64,000 bases of DNA from FEN-1139 sp964396375 (lineage in GTDB: Bacteria; Myxococcota_A; Polyangia; Polyangiales; Polyangiaceae). Under the pieces are notes generated by a model. That model made no database searches, was not told where the DNA came from, and saw only the letters and a list, made by a program, of their open reading frames with translations. Shown here piece by piece: positions 23,268 through 32,130 of the stretch. Made by a program: the position numbers and the translations under genes. The stretch spans positions 1 to 64,000 of the forward strand of contig CAYNEY010000029.1 in assembly GCA_964396375.1 (NCBI GenBank), in the 5' to 3' direction. How positions within the stretch are numbered: position 1 is the first letter of the stretch; the number at the start of each line of letters is the position of its first letter.

Positions 23268-24881
23268 TCAGTTGGGCCGCGGCCGTCGCTCCCGCGCGGG
23301 AGCAAAGCCGATGGCGCGTTTGCCATCCTTGGCCTGCGGTGGCGGGGGGGCGGGCCAGCTCTCGCGGGGAGCGAAGGGCCGCGCGCGCTCAGAACCGAAG
23401 GATTTCTGGGGGCCCGAAGCTTGGCGCTCGGGGAGCCAGCGCTCCGAGGCGCGGGGGCCATTGGACCGGCGCGGGGGGCCGCTCTGGTCGCTTGGGCGGT
23501 AAGGCGCACCACGCTCCCGGGTGGGCCGACGCTCCAGGGGGCGGTGCTCGAAGGGGACGAAGTCGCGGGGATGTGGTTCGCCGCGGCGGGTCACATCGAG
23601 CAGGCGACTGACCAGCGCCACCGGATCGCGTCCGGAAAGCAGGCGTTCAGCCAGCGAGCGCGAGGGGCTTTCGGTGTCGGCAGCCAGCGTGGTCGTCCAG
23701 CGCTCGAGCTCGCGCTGTTCGAGCAAGGCGAGCACCTCGGCGCGCCCTGGCAGTTTGTCGAAACGCGCCCGGATGGTGGCGCGCGTGAGCAGCTGCATGA
23801 GCGCTCGCTCGCGCCCCGGAGCGATCAAGATGATGCTGGTGCCCTTCTTCCCAGCCCGCCCCGTACGGCCACTGCGGTGGGTGTAGCCATCGGGATCCGT
23901 CGGCGGATCGTAGTGGATGACGCGAGTGGTGTCGTGCACGTCGATCCCTCGCGCCGCCACGTCGGTGGCGACCATGACGAAGCTCCGACCGTCGCGAAAA
24001 TCTGCGAGTGCACGATCGCGCTCGCGCTGCTCCATGTCGCCGGAGAGGCCACGCACCGCGAACCCGGCCGCGGTGAGCTCGTCGGTGAGCATGACCACGT
24101 CCTTTCTGGTGCGGACGAAGACCAAGGTCCGCTCTTCTCGGGCACAGAGCAGCAGATTGACCAGCGCGTCGAGGCGGCGCGCGGGCGCCACCACATGCGC
24201 CACGTGCTCGATGTCGAGATTGGCGCGTCCCGCCATGGTACCGCGGAGCTGACGGGGTTGGGTCTGGTAGCGGTCCGCGAGGCGAAGCACCGCTCCCTCC
24301 AGAGTGGCCGAGGCCATGTGGGTGCGCTTCCGATCGGGCACCAGCGCGAAGATGGCCTCGAGATCCTCAGAGAAGCCGAGATCGAGCATGCGGTCGGCCT
24401 CATCGAGCACGATGGAGTGGACCAAGCTAGGATCGATGGTTCCTTCTCGCAGGTGATCCAGCAGGCGTCCCGGGGTGCCCACCACCAGCTTTGGCGCTTG
24501 GGAGAGCGAGCGCCGCTCGTCGCGGTAGCTGGTCCCACCGGTGGTGCAGCCGATCCGTACGCCGAAGGGGTGGTATAGAGCCGAGAGTTCTCGGCGCACC
24601 TGCTTGGCGAGCTCGCGGGTTGGCACCAAGAGCAGGCCCAATGGTCGAGCGGGGAGTGAAGGCGCCGCGACTGGAGTCTCGACTCCGAGCAGATCCCGCA
24701 GGAGCAGGCCGATCGCGACGGTCTTGCCCGAGCCGGTCTGGGAGGTGATGCGCAGATCGAAATCGGCGACCTTGGGTTCGAGGACGGCGTGCTGAACGGC
24801 GGTGAGCTCGACGAAGCCGAGCTCCGTAAGGGCTTGGCCAAGCTGTGGGCCGACCAGGTCGGCGAAGGAAGAGGCAGGCAT
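23268..24881 (-). CDS. DEAD-box RNA helicase
   Basis: This 537-aa protein starts MPASSFADLVGPQL. The Q motif region is FVELTAVQ; motif I is SQTGSGKT, motif Ia PTRELAKQ, motif II VLDEADRML, motif III SATL, and motifs V/VI ATDVAARGID and HRSGRTGRAG. All are intact, so it should be an active ATP-dependent RNA helicase, used in ribosome assembly or mRNA decay. The last 110 residues are Arg/Pro/Ser-rich (RPLERRPTRERGAPYRPSD), an RNA-binding tail like those of RhlE/CsdA proteins. The start is placed so that the Q motif follows closely. Confidence 0.92.
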   Translation of the reverse strand: MPASSFADLVGPQLGQALTELGFVELTAVQHAVLEPKVADFDLRITSQTGSGKTVAIGLLLRDLLGVETPVAAPSLPARPLGLLLVPTRELAKQVRRELSALYHPFGVRIGCTTGGTSYRDERRSLSQAPKLVVGTPGRLLDHLREGTIDPSLVHSIVLDEADRMLDLGFSEDLEAIFALVPDRKRTHMASATLEGAVLRLADRYQTQPRQLRGTMAGRANLDIEHVAHVVAPARRLDALVNLLLCAREERTLVFVRTRKDVVMLTDELTAAGFAVRGLSGDMEQRERDRALADFRDGRSFVMVATDVAARGIDVHDTTRVIHYDPPTDPDGYTHRSGRTGRAGKKGTSIILIAPGRERALMQLLTRATIRARFDKLPGRAEVLALLEQRELERWTTTLAADTESPSRSLAERLLSGRDPVALVSRLLDVTRRGEPHPRDFVPFEHRPLERRPTRERGAPYRPSDQSGPPRRSNGPRASERWLPERQASGPQKSFGSERARPFAPRESWPAPPPPQAKDGKRAIGFAPARERRPRPN

Positions 24882-25018
24882 GTGGGGGCGACCGCTTAGC
24901 ATCCCTTCCCCCAACTGCACGAATCTGCGATCTCATGGGCGAAATCCCTCGACAAAACCCCAAACGCGTGGGCCGGTGGCCTTCCCTTCCCGAACACCAG
25001 CGCCTAGACTGCTCGGCC

Positions 25019-25600
25019 ATGAAGACGCGCGCCTTACTCATTTCAGGAAGTCCGAGGCCCAAGGGAAACACCCGAGCCCTGCTCGAGCGCTGCGGAGATC
25101 GACTGGCGGGGCACGGGATCGAGTCCGAGCTGGTGCAGGTCTTCGACACACCGATGCGTGGCTGCAACGCCTGCGCCGCCTGCAGCGCGACCCGCGACAA
25201 CACCTGTCCCGGCATCACCGACGATGGATTTGCCGCGGTGTACGAGAAGATGCTCGCCGCACAGATCATCGTGGTTGGTTCCCCCGTGTACTTCGGCTCG
25301 GCCACCCCGGAGCTGATGGCGTTGCTCGATCGCGCGGGCTACGTGTCGCGGGCGAGTGGCCATGCCTTGTCGCGAAAAATCGGGGGACCGTTGGCGGTCG
25401 CGCGCCGCGCCGGGCACAACTTCACCTTCGCCCAGCTACTCTTCTGGTACATGATAAATGATATGATCGTGCCTGGCTCGAGCTACTGGAACGTGGCTTT
25501 GGCGCGGGAACCCGGGGAAGTCGAGAGTGATCGCGAGGCATGCGCCACCATCGAGCGGTTTGCCGACAACTTGGCCTGGCTGGCTGAAAAGTTGCTATAG
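25019..25600 (+). CDS. Flavodoxin-fold NAD(P)H-dependent oxidoreductase
   Basis: This 193-aa protein begins MKTRALLISGSPRPKGNT; SGSPRPKGNT is the FMN phosphate loop. CNACAACSATRDNTCP offers a Cys cluster typical of iron-sulfur flavoproteins and related reductases. VVGSPVYFGSATPELMALLD is the second FMN-contacting strand. It is probably a cytosolic FMN-dependent reductase of quinones or other small acceptors. ATG 25019 is preferred because upstream in-frame codons lie in the promoter of the divergent helicase gene. Confidence 0.85.
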   Translation: MKTRALLISGSPRPKGNTRALLERCGDRLAGHGIESELVQVFDTPMRGCNACAACSATRDNTCPGITDDGFAAVYEKMLAAQIIVVGSPVYFGSATPELMALLDRAGYVSRASGHALSRKIGGPLAVARRAGHNFTFAQLLFWYMINDMIVPGSSYWNVALAREPGEVESDREACATIERFADNLAWLAEKLL

Positions 25601-25679
25601 TGGCGCCCCATATCGATCGACACGCTCTGGGGTGGGCCCCAGGTTGGATGACGGGTGGTGTATTCTCGAGGAGTTGAAG

Positions 25680-26897
25680 ATGCGAAATATCAACAGAATT
25701 TGCACCCATTCCCTGTCGTTCGCGACGCTCTCGCTCGGACTTGCTGGTACCGCGTTGGCGCAAGAACCGGAAAACGAGCTCCGAGCCGCGCCGCCGCCAG
25801 ACGCGGCCGCGTTGGTGGCCGGTCCAGGAGAAGGTGCGGCACCACCCACCATCGAGAAGCCCTCGATGGACTCGACCTCTGCCACGGTCTCGGCGGGTGG
25901 TCAGCTCGCCACCGGAAACTCCCGGATGTTGGCCGCGACCGCCAACGGCACGTTCGATCTGCGTCGTGGCTACAATGCGGTCGGTGCCTCGGCTCTCGGC
26001 AACTACGGCCGCGCCGGAGTTCCCGGTGAAGACATGGAGGAGAATGCCAACAACCTCCAGCTTCGGCTCCGCTACGACCGTTTTCTCACCGATTCCTTGT
26101 CGGGATTTCTGATCGGCACGGGTCGCGTCGACAAGTTTCAGGGCCTGCTGTTTCGGCTGAACATCGACCCTGGTATCAAGTACCTGGTCATCAATCAGCC
26201 AACCCTGGCCCTCTGGGGTGAAATTGGCTACGACTACCAGCACGACATCCGGCGTGACGGCGCGCGTATCGTGCTCGATGGGGACGGCAACCCGGTGCTC
26301 GACGCGGACGGCGACGTGATGATGATCGACAAGACGGCGGACGATCACTCCTCCCGTCTCTACGTCGGTTTCCGCCACGCCTTCAACTCGGAGGTTACCC
26401 TCTCGACGGGCCTCGAGTACCTCCAGAGCTTTACCAACACCACCCGCTATCGCCTCAATTATGACGCGGTGTTTGCAGCCAAGATCATCGGTGGGGTGGC
26501 TTTCGGGGTGGGCTTCACGGCGCGGTACGATCACAAGCCGCTGCCTGGCAAGGAGGAGCTCGACACCGCGACCACCTTGAACCTCATCTACACCTACTCG
26601 GACGCGGTGCCCCCGCCGGCGCCGGTCGAGGCACCCGCGCCGCCGGTAGAGGAGCCTGCTCCGCCCGCGCCTATCCCAGAGCCCGAAGCGGTGCCTAGCC
26701 CAGCTCCTGCCGAGCCGGCCGCCGTGGCACCACCACCCGCGGATGCGGCCTCAGCACCAGCCGCCACGGTGCCTGCGACAGCGCCGGGTGCGGCTGACGT
26801 GGCCCAACCGCCTGCGGCGACACCGGCACCGGTCGCTGCACCCGCACCGGTCGCTGCACCCGCACCGGTCGCTGCACCCGCACCGACCACTCCGTGA
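25680..26897 (+). CDS. DUF481-like outer-membrane beta-barrel protein with Pro/Ala tail
   Basis: This 405-aa protein has signal peptide FATLSLGLAGTALAQ. The central 250 residues have the DUF481 pattern: SAGGQLATGNSRMLAATANG, then alternating amphipathic strands with aromatic ends such as LYVGFRHAFNSEVTLSTGLE. An acidic loop (DGDGNPVLDADGD-like) could bind calcium. After residue 310 the protein turns into a Pro/Ala/Glu-rich tail ending in VAAPAP repeats, perhaps a cell-wall-spanning or disordered linker. The function of DUF481 proteins is unknown; a porin-like or structural outer-membrane role is likely. Confidence 0.75.
   Translation: MRNINRICTHSLSFATLSLGLAGTALAQEPENELRAAPPPDAAALVAGPGEGAAPPTIEKPSMDSTSATVSAGGQLATGNSRMLAATANGTFDLRRGYNAVGASALGNYGRAGVPGEDMEENANNLQLRLRYDRFLTDSLSGFLIGTGRVDKFQGLLFRLNIDPGIKYLVINQPTLALWGEIGYDYQHDIRRDGARIVLDGDGNPVLDADGDVMMIDKTADDHSSRLYVGFRHAFNSEVTLSTGLEYLQSFTNTTRYRLNYDAVFAAKIIGGVAFGVGFTARYDHKPLPGKEELDTATTLNLIYTYSDAVPPPAPVEAPAPPVEEPAPPAPIPEPEAVPSPAPAEPAAVAPPPADAASAPAATVPATAPGAADVAQPPAATPAPVAAPAPVAAPAPVAAPAPTTP
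26826..26885 (+). repeat. 18-bp coding tandem repeat (about 3.3 copies)
   Basis: The unit GCACCGGTCGCTGCACCC repeats perfectly at 26826, 26844 and 26862, followed by a 6-base partial copy. It encodes the hexapeptide APVAAP at the C-terminus of the DUF481 protein. It keeps frame, so copy number change would only alter tail length. Confidence 0.95.
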
Positions 26898-26939
26898 GCC
26901 AAGCCGGCGTGAGCCGGCAAGGTACGCTACCCTGGCGCG

Positions 26940-29915
26940 GTGCCGGAACGCTCGCCTCTGCTGCGGCTCGCAACCGTGATAGCGGCGGTGGTGTGTTTGC
27001 TCTTTCTCACCACGCTGCGTCCCGAGCGGCGGCGCGTCGATGCGCCGCCGCCTCGCCATCAGGTGGTGCCTCGGGATCTGGATTGGAATGCCGCTCTTTC
27101 GGTGACAGTCGGGCTCGGGGAGCCCGACTGCGGCCAGCCTCCCCGCGGTGTTCCTGGGGAGGGAGCCGAGCTGCGCGTGTTCCTCGAGCGTGAACACAGC
27201 TATCACCTGGTGGGACAGGCGCGGACCGATCAGAGGGGCCACGCGGAGTTCGGGCAGCTTCCGCGCGGTAGCCTCTTTGTGCTCGCTGAACTCGAAGGTC
27301 GAGCTCGCGCCTCGAGCCAACTCGTCCTCGACGGCTCAAGTCGTGAGCTCGCCATGTGCCTCGAACCCGGGCGGGCGCTCTCGGTTTCGGTCACCGATGA
27401 GCAGAGTCAGCCCCTGGCAGAGGCCACGGTGCTAGCGCAAGCTTCCGATCCTTTGCCGCGCGGCGCTCTCACCGACCCTCAAGGCAAAGCTACGCTGGAA
27501 GGCCTCGGTGCGCCGCCCTTTGGGGTGCGGATCCACGCCCGCGGCTTCGAATCCTACGCGGGCCGAACCAGTGGGGAAATGCTGTCGGTGGTCCTGACTC
27601 GGCTCGCGACTCTGATCGTGGAGGCCAAGATGCCCGATCAGAGGCCTGCTCGTGGGGCACTCGTCGCCATCGGTGGGGCGAGCCTGTGGCCGCCGCGCAC
27701 GGTCGCCCTCGACGAAGCCGGACAGGCCACCATTCACGGTTTTCTGGCCGGAACGTTCGATGTTCGGGTGACCCTCGGTACCAACCTCAGTCGAACCGAG
27801 AAAGACGTCCTGATCGAGCGAGGGCAAGAGCGGCGCTTGTCCTTGGTGCTCGAACCGGCGCGGAGCGTGCTCGTGCGGGTCACCGATGGTGAAGGTGACC
27901 ACGCCGAGGGGGTGGCCGGTGCGGATGTGGTGGTGGCGGAGTCCGGCCTCAGCAGCTTCCCGTTGCGGGGGCGGAGCGGTGCCGATGCAATGGTGAGGCT
28001 GGGGCCTCTCGAGCCCGGGCCGGCCACGGTCTCTGCATCGGCGGAGGGTTTTGTGGGGACCATGTCGCTTCCACTTCCCGAACCCCTGAGCGAACCAATT
28101 CAGGTGCCGCTCCTCCGGGGAGGCACGCTCCTTGGACGTGTGGAGGACGAGGCTGGGCATCCCATCGAGGGCGCCACGATCGAGGTGGTGGGGACTGATC
28201 TTCGGGGTCAACCTCTGCTGCTCTCCTCACGGGCGGAGTCGCGGCGCCGTGCCCATTTTGCTTGGGCGCTCGGGTTCCCTGGGGAACTCATGCCAATGGG
28301 GGAACTCGGGGTGACGAAGGGTCCCGTTCCTCCGATCGGACAAGCGATGTCCCAGGGCTATCTGATGTCGAGTGAGAGCACCAGAAATCCCCCCATCATC
28401 CTCGCTGGTACCGCGCTCATCTCGAGTTGGGTGAGCGGGGATGGCGGGAGGTTTTCCGCACATCCCGTCACCCCTGGTCGGGTGGCGGTGCTGGCGCGGC
28501 ATCCCGATTACGTGGAGGCTCAGAGTTCCTTCGTGACGCTGATGCCGGGGGAAAAAAGTTCCGAGGTGGTGGTCGTGCTGCGCGGTGGCGGACTGCTCGA
28601 GGGACGCCTGGTAGATGCTCGGGATCGCCCGATCGGTGGTGCGCTGGTCGAGGTTACGGCGCCCGAGAGCACGCTTCGGCGCACCGGTACCACGGCCAGC
28701 GACGGTACCTTCGTTTTCGCAGCCTTGCCCCCGACCATCGAGCTTCGGGTGGCTCGCCCTCAGCACCCCGAGCGCTGGGTGCTGGAGCGGCGTGTGTCCA
28801 TCCGCTCGGCGCAGCGCGAAGAGATCGAGCTTGTCTTGCCTGAACAGCGCGACCCCGTGCGCATCGAAGTCGTGGATGTGCGGGGGGAGGCCCTGGCCAA
28901 TGTGGAGGTCGAACTCACCTCCCTCGAACTCGACGTGCCGCTGCGGCAGACCCGCTTTTCGGATGCGAGTGGGCAGGTGGTCTTCGACGACGCCCGGGGT
29001 CTTCGCTTGGCGGTGCGCGCCGAGGCCCCGGGTTATCTTCCGGCGCGAATGACCCTCTCTGGCGCGAAGGACGAGGCGCAGATCACCTTGGAACGTGGGT
29101 TGACCATCGAGGGGCACGTGACCACGGTGCGGGGTCGCCGTACCGTCGCTGGTGCGCGGGTCACCGTGCGTGCGGGGGCGCTCACGCGTGGCACCGTGTG
29201 TGACGCCGAGGGGTATTTCAGTCTGCGCGGCATCGCCCCCGGGGACGTCGAGTTCGTGGTGGAGGCGGAGAACCTCGCGCTGCTTCGCACCACGAGAAAA
29301 GTGGCTTCTACTGGGCAGTTTGACCGACCGATCGACATCGGACAGCTCGATCTGTCGGAGGCCGGCGAAGTCACCGGTCGCGTCCTCGATCGGGAGGGGC
29401 AGCCTGTTGCAGGTGCACGGGTTGGGCCCTCACTGAGTGATGCCCCGGTGCCGCTCGGTGTGCGTCCGCACGGTTCGGTCACGACCGATCGGGATGGTCG
29501 GTTCTCCCTGGTCGACCTCGCCGAGGGCGAGGTCGTGCTCATGGCAAGGGCGCCAGGTTTCGTCGACGGGCGTTCGGAGCCGGTGAGGGTGATCGCCGGT
29601 CGTACCCACGATGAGCTCGAGATCGTGCTCGAGCGCGGCACGGATACAGACGGCCGAGTGCGCGGGAGTCTCGCGCTCGCGTTGGCGAAGGAGGGTGAGC
29701 ACTTGGTGGTGCGCGACGTCGTGGCGGGCAGCACCGCCGAAGGCGCCGGCGTGATGGCGGGAGATCGGCTCATCAGCATCGACGGTGTGGTGCCCGAAAG
29801 CATCGCGGGAGCCGAGCGGCTTCTGTCTGGCGCCGAGCGGTCGGACGTGGTTCTCGAACTCCACCATCAGGGGATGCCAAAGGTGCTGCGCATAGCCCGC
29901 GAGCCGGTGCGCTGA
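26940..29915 (+). CDS. Large carboxypeptidase-regulatory-like repeat protein with C-terminal PDZ domain
   Basis: This 991-aa protein has a GTG start and one N-terminal membrane segment (LLRLATVIAAVVCLLFLTTL), so it is anchored with a periplasmic or outer body. At least seven carboxypeptidase-regulatory-like (Ig-type) repeats follow, each built as G-x-V-x-D-x-x-G-x-P-[IVL]-x-G-A: for example LLGRVEDEAGHPIEGATIEV, LEGRLVDARDRPIGGALVEV and VTGRVLDREGQPVAGARV. The last 90 residues form a PDZ domain, VVAGSTAEGAGVMAGDRLIS. No enzymatic motif is present. It probably acts as an extracytoplasmic scaffold or adhesion factor. A 67-bp repeat overlaps its stop. Confidence 0.8.
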   Translation: MPERSPLLRLATVIAAVVCLLFLTTLRPERRRVDAPPPRHQVVPRDLDWNAALSVTVGLGEPDCGQPPRGVPGEGAELRVFLEREHSYHLVGQARTDQRGHAEFGQLPRGSLFVLAELEGRARASSQLVLDGSSRELAMCLEPGRALSVSVTDEQSQPLAEATVLAQASDPLPRGALTDPQGKATLEGLGAPPFGVRIHARGFESYAGRTSGEMLSVVLTRLATLIVEAKMPDQRPARGALVAIGGASLWPPRTVALDEAGQATIHGFLAGTFDVRVTLGTNLSRTEKDVLIERGQERRLSLVLEPARSVLVRVTDGEGDHAEGVAGADVVVAESGLSSFPLRGRSGADAMVRLGPLEPGPATVSASAEGFVGTMSLPLPEPLSEPIQVPLLRGGTLLGRVEDEAGHPIEGATIEVVGTDLRGQPLLLSSRAESRRRAHFAWALGFPGELMPMGELGVTKGPVPPIGQAMSQGYLMSSESTRNPPIILAGTALISSWVSGDGGRFSAHPVTPGRVAVLARHPDYVEAQSSFVTLMPGEKSSEVVVVLRGGGLLEGRLVDARDRPIGGALVEVTAPESTLRRTGTTASDGTFVFAALPPTIELRVARPQHPERWVLERRVSIRSAQREEIELVLPEQRDPVRIEVVDVRGEALANVEVELTSLELDVPLRQTRFSDASGQVVFDDARGLRLAVRAEAPGYLPARMTLSGAKDEAQITLERGLTIEGHVTTVRGRRTVAGARVTVRAGALTRGTVCDAEGYFSLRGIAPGDVEFVVEAENLALLRTTRKVASTGQFDRPIDIGQLDLSEAGEVTGRVLDREGQPVAGARVGPSLSDAPVPLGVRPHGSVTTDRDGRFSLVDLAEGEVVLMARAPGFVDGRSEPVRVIAGRTHDELEIVLERGTDTDGRVRGSLALALAKEGEHLVVRDVVAGSTAEGAGVMAGDRLISIDGVVPESIAGAERLLSGAERSDVVLELHHQGMPKVLRIAREPVR

Positions 29916-30058
29916 GCGCGCGCTCGTCCACGTCCTCATCACTCCACACCCGCTCTGTATCGCCCGCGAGCCGGTGCGCTGAGCGCGCGCTCGTCCACGT
30001 CCTCATCACTCCACACCCGCTCTGTATCGCCCGCGAGCCGGTGCGCTGAGCGCGCGCT
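29895..30058. repeat. 67-bp tandem repeat, about 2.4 copies, overlapping a gene end
   Basis: Units begin at 29895, 29962 and 30029 (offset 67), and the third stops after 30 bases. The copies are identical as far as I can read. Copy 1 includes the last codons and stop of the PDZ protein, so the array arose by duplicating a segment across the stop codon. From 30059 to 30470 I find no firmly supported gene. Confidence 0.95.
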
Positions 30059-30206
30059 ACGAATCGCTTATGCCGAGCAGCGAGGTTCCGGGCTCGGGCG
30101 CGCCCGGAGTCCGAGGTGGCTCGGCCGAGGTGACCAGGGGCACCACCACCGGGAGCAGGCAGAGCAAGGAGAGCAGCGAGCCAACGATGAGAGCGATCAC
30201 GGCCAC
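30057..30206 (-). CDS. Possible small membrane protein
   Basis: With a GTG start at 30206 the minus strand encodes 49 residues: VAVIALIVGSLLSLLCLL, a second hydrophobic piece, then a Pro/Gly-rich hydrophilic tail ending GISDS. The clean membrane helix is the only support. There is no ATG and no clear ribosome site, and the stop lies in the third repeat copy. An earlier in-frame start is not excluded. Confidence 0.2.
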   Translation of the reverse strand: MAVIALIVGSLLSLLCLLPVVVPLVTSAEPPRTPGAPEPGTSLLGISDS

Positions 30207-30470
30207 GGTCGGATAGCAGGATCGGGCATCAATGAGGGCCGAAGGACTCCCTGATGAATCAGAACGGCCAGCAGGTTGCTCTTGGCTGGCTCCGCGGGAT
30301 CCTAAACCAGATCAAGGATTTGGTGACGTTGGGGGGTAGAAGGGACCGGGCCGCGCGAATCGCCTCCCTGCCCACGCGGATTTTTGCTACCGTGGGGCTA
30401 GATCCGTCTTGTGGTAGGGGCAAGATGGGGTTTGAATCTTCGCATATCTGGCGCAACCGCAACTCCCCTC

Positions 30471-30914
30471 ATGACAAGGAAGAGCAACCCTCCCTCGCAG
30501 ATGCGGATCATGACGCCACTCTTGCGGGTGCTGGTGGTTGACGACGATCCGCTCATGGTGCGCAGCATCAGGCGGTATGTGGCGAGTCGCCGGGCACACT
30601 GGCAGGTCCTTGGTTTCATCGATTCCCGCGAGGCCGAGCTCCAAATCAAGGAACACCACTTCGACGTGGTGGTGACCGACTACGAGATGCCCCACAAAAA
30701 CGGGATCGAGCTGTTGCGCGTGGTCGAGAGTGTGGCTCCCGAGACCCTGCGGGTGGTCATCTCGGGGCGTCGGCGGGATTCGGTCGAGGCGTTCCCCGAG
30801 ACCCTGGTGCATGCCTGGGTCGAGAAGCATGGTGACATCGAGCCGCTGGTCCTCGTGATCGACGAGCTGATGCAGGCGCGAGTTCCCGAAGAGCGTCGCG
30901 TGCAGAGCACCTGA
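30471..30914 (+). CDS. Single-domain response regulator
   Basis: This protein of about 147 aa is essentially only a receiver domain. LRVLVVDDDPLMVRSIRR gives the acidic pocket, VVVTDYEMPHKNGIELL the phosphoacceptor Asp, and RVVISGRRRD the Ser/Thr switch; a Lys is present in WVEKHGD where KP is usual. There is no output domain, so it acts by protein-protein contact, like CheY- or relay-type regulators. The start is uncertain: ATG 30501 would remove ten residues. No histidine kinase lies adjacent. Confidence 0.75.
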   Translation: MTRKSNPPSQMRIMTPLLRVLVVDDDPLMVRSIRRYVASRRAHWQVLGFIDSREAELQIKEHHFDVVVTDYEMPHKNGIELLRVVESVAPETLRVVISGRRRDSVEAFPETLVHAWVEKHGDIEPLVLVIDELMQARVPEERRVQST

Positions 30915-31005
30915 GTTAGCGTTTTTCCAGGTGGTGGTGCCGCTGGTTTTCGGGCGGCGGGTTGTTCGTTGCGGGTAGCACGCGGTGCGGGTATGGGAGG
31001 CTGGC

Positions 31006-32130
31006 ATGGCAGGCAACAGTTTCGGGCAGAGTTTCGTGATCACGACCGCCGGCGAGTCCCACGGTCCGGGCAACCTCGTGATCATCGATGGTTGCCCACC
31101 CGGGCTCCCCTTGTCCGAAGAAGATCTGCTCCCCGATCTGGCGCGCCGCCGACCCGGCCAGAACCTTCTGGTGACTCAGCGGCGCGAGGACGACACCCCG
31201 GAGATCCTGAGCGGTGTCTTCGAGGGAATTACCACCGGTCAGAGTATCGCGATCCTGATTCGAAACTCCGACCAGCGGAGCCACGACTATTCGGCGCTTC
31301 GCGAGCAGTACCGTCCCGGTCACGCAGATTTCACCTACGATCGGAAGTATGGGCGGCGTGACCACCGCGGTGGGGGCCGTGCCAGTGCACGCGAGACCGT
31401 GGCGCGGGTCGCCGCGGGTGCCGTGGCAAAGAAGCTGATTTGGACCGAGTTTGGGGGTGAAGTGCTGGGCTACACGCGGCAGATCGGTGACATCGTAGCC
31501 GAGCCTCCGGACCCAGAACGGCTGACCCGGGACCTGATCGACCAACTCCCTGATCAGAGTCCGAACCTCGTCCGCTGTCCTGATCCGGTAGCGGCGCGGG
31601 CGATGGTGGACTTGGTCGATCAGGTTCGGCGCGACCAAGACTCGATCGGCGGAGTCTCCGAGTTGGTCGCTCGCAACGTGCCGGCTGGTCTTGGGGAACC
31701 AGTGTTTGGCAAGCTGAAGGCCGAGCTGGCGATGGCGCTGATGAGTATTCCGGCGGTGGTCGGCGTCGAGCTCGGTTCGGGCTTCGCCGCCGCGCGGATG
31801 CGCGGCAGTCAGCACAACGACCTGTTCGTTCCGGCTGCCACGGATCCACCTGGGGCAACCACCACCACCAACCGCCACGGGGGCATTCTAGGTGGGATCT
31901 CTTCGGGGCGGCCGATCGTGCTTCGCGCGGCGATCAAGCCGACCAGCAGCCTGCCCCGCCCGCAGCAGACGGTGAACGCCCAATTCGAGGCGAGCGAGCT
32001 GCGCACCCTGGGACGCCACGACCCCTGCCTGGTGCTCAGGTTTGGACCGATCGGTGAGGCGATGGTGGCGTTGGTGCTCGCCGATCAGTGGCTGCGACAC
32101 CGCGGTCAGTGCGGCGGCTCGATCAAGTGA
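31006..32130 (+). CDS. aroC: Chorismate synthase
   Basis: This 374-aa enzyme converts EPSP to chorismate using reduced FMN. GNSFGQSFVITTAGESHGPG is the N-terminal signature; RRRPGQN, GGGRASARETVARVAAGA and NRHGGILGGISSGRPI follow, then the C-terminal GRHDPC segment. The ATG at 31006 follows GGGAGGC. The 3' end overlaps the convergent mfd gene by 8 bases. The enzyme supplies the last common step to aromatic amino acids and folates. Confidence 0.96.
   Translation: MAGNSFGQSFVITTAGESHGPGNLVIIDGCPPGLPLSEEDLLPDLARRRPGQNLLVTQRREDDTPEILSGVFEGITTGQSIAILIRNSDQRSHDYSALREQYRPGHADFTYDRKYGRRDHRGGGRASARETVARVAAGAVAKKLIWTEFGGEVLGYTRQIGDIVAEPPDPERLTRDLIDQLPDQSPNLVRCPDPVAARAMVDLVDQVRRDQDSIGGVSELVARNVPAGLGEPVFGKLKAELAMALMSIPAVVGVELGSGFAAARMRGSQHNDLFVPAATDPPGATTTTNRHGGILGGISSGRPIVLRAAIKPTSSLPRPQQTVNAQFEASELRTLGRHDPCLVLRFGPIGEAMVALVLADQWLRHRGQCGGSIK

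Noticed and set aside
22093..23502. A 469-codon plus-strand frame antisense to asd
   Set aside because: Asd is unambiguous on the minus strand and the antisense product has no recognisable domain.
30254..30541. 95-codon plus-strand frame before the response regulator gene
   Set aside because: It overlaps the regulator start, has no domain, and its second half is the regulator sequence in another frame.
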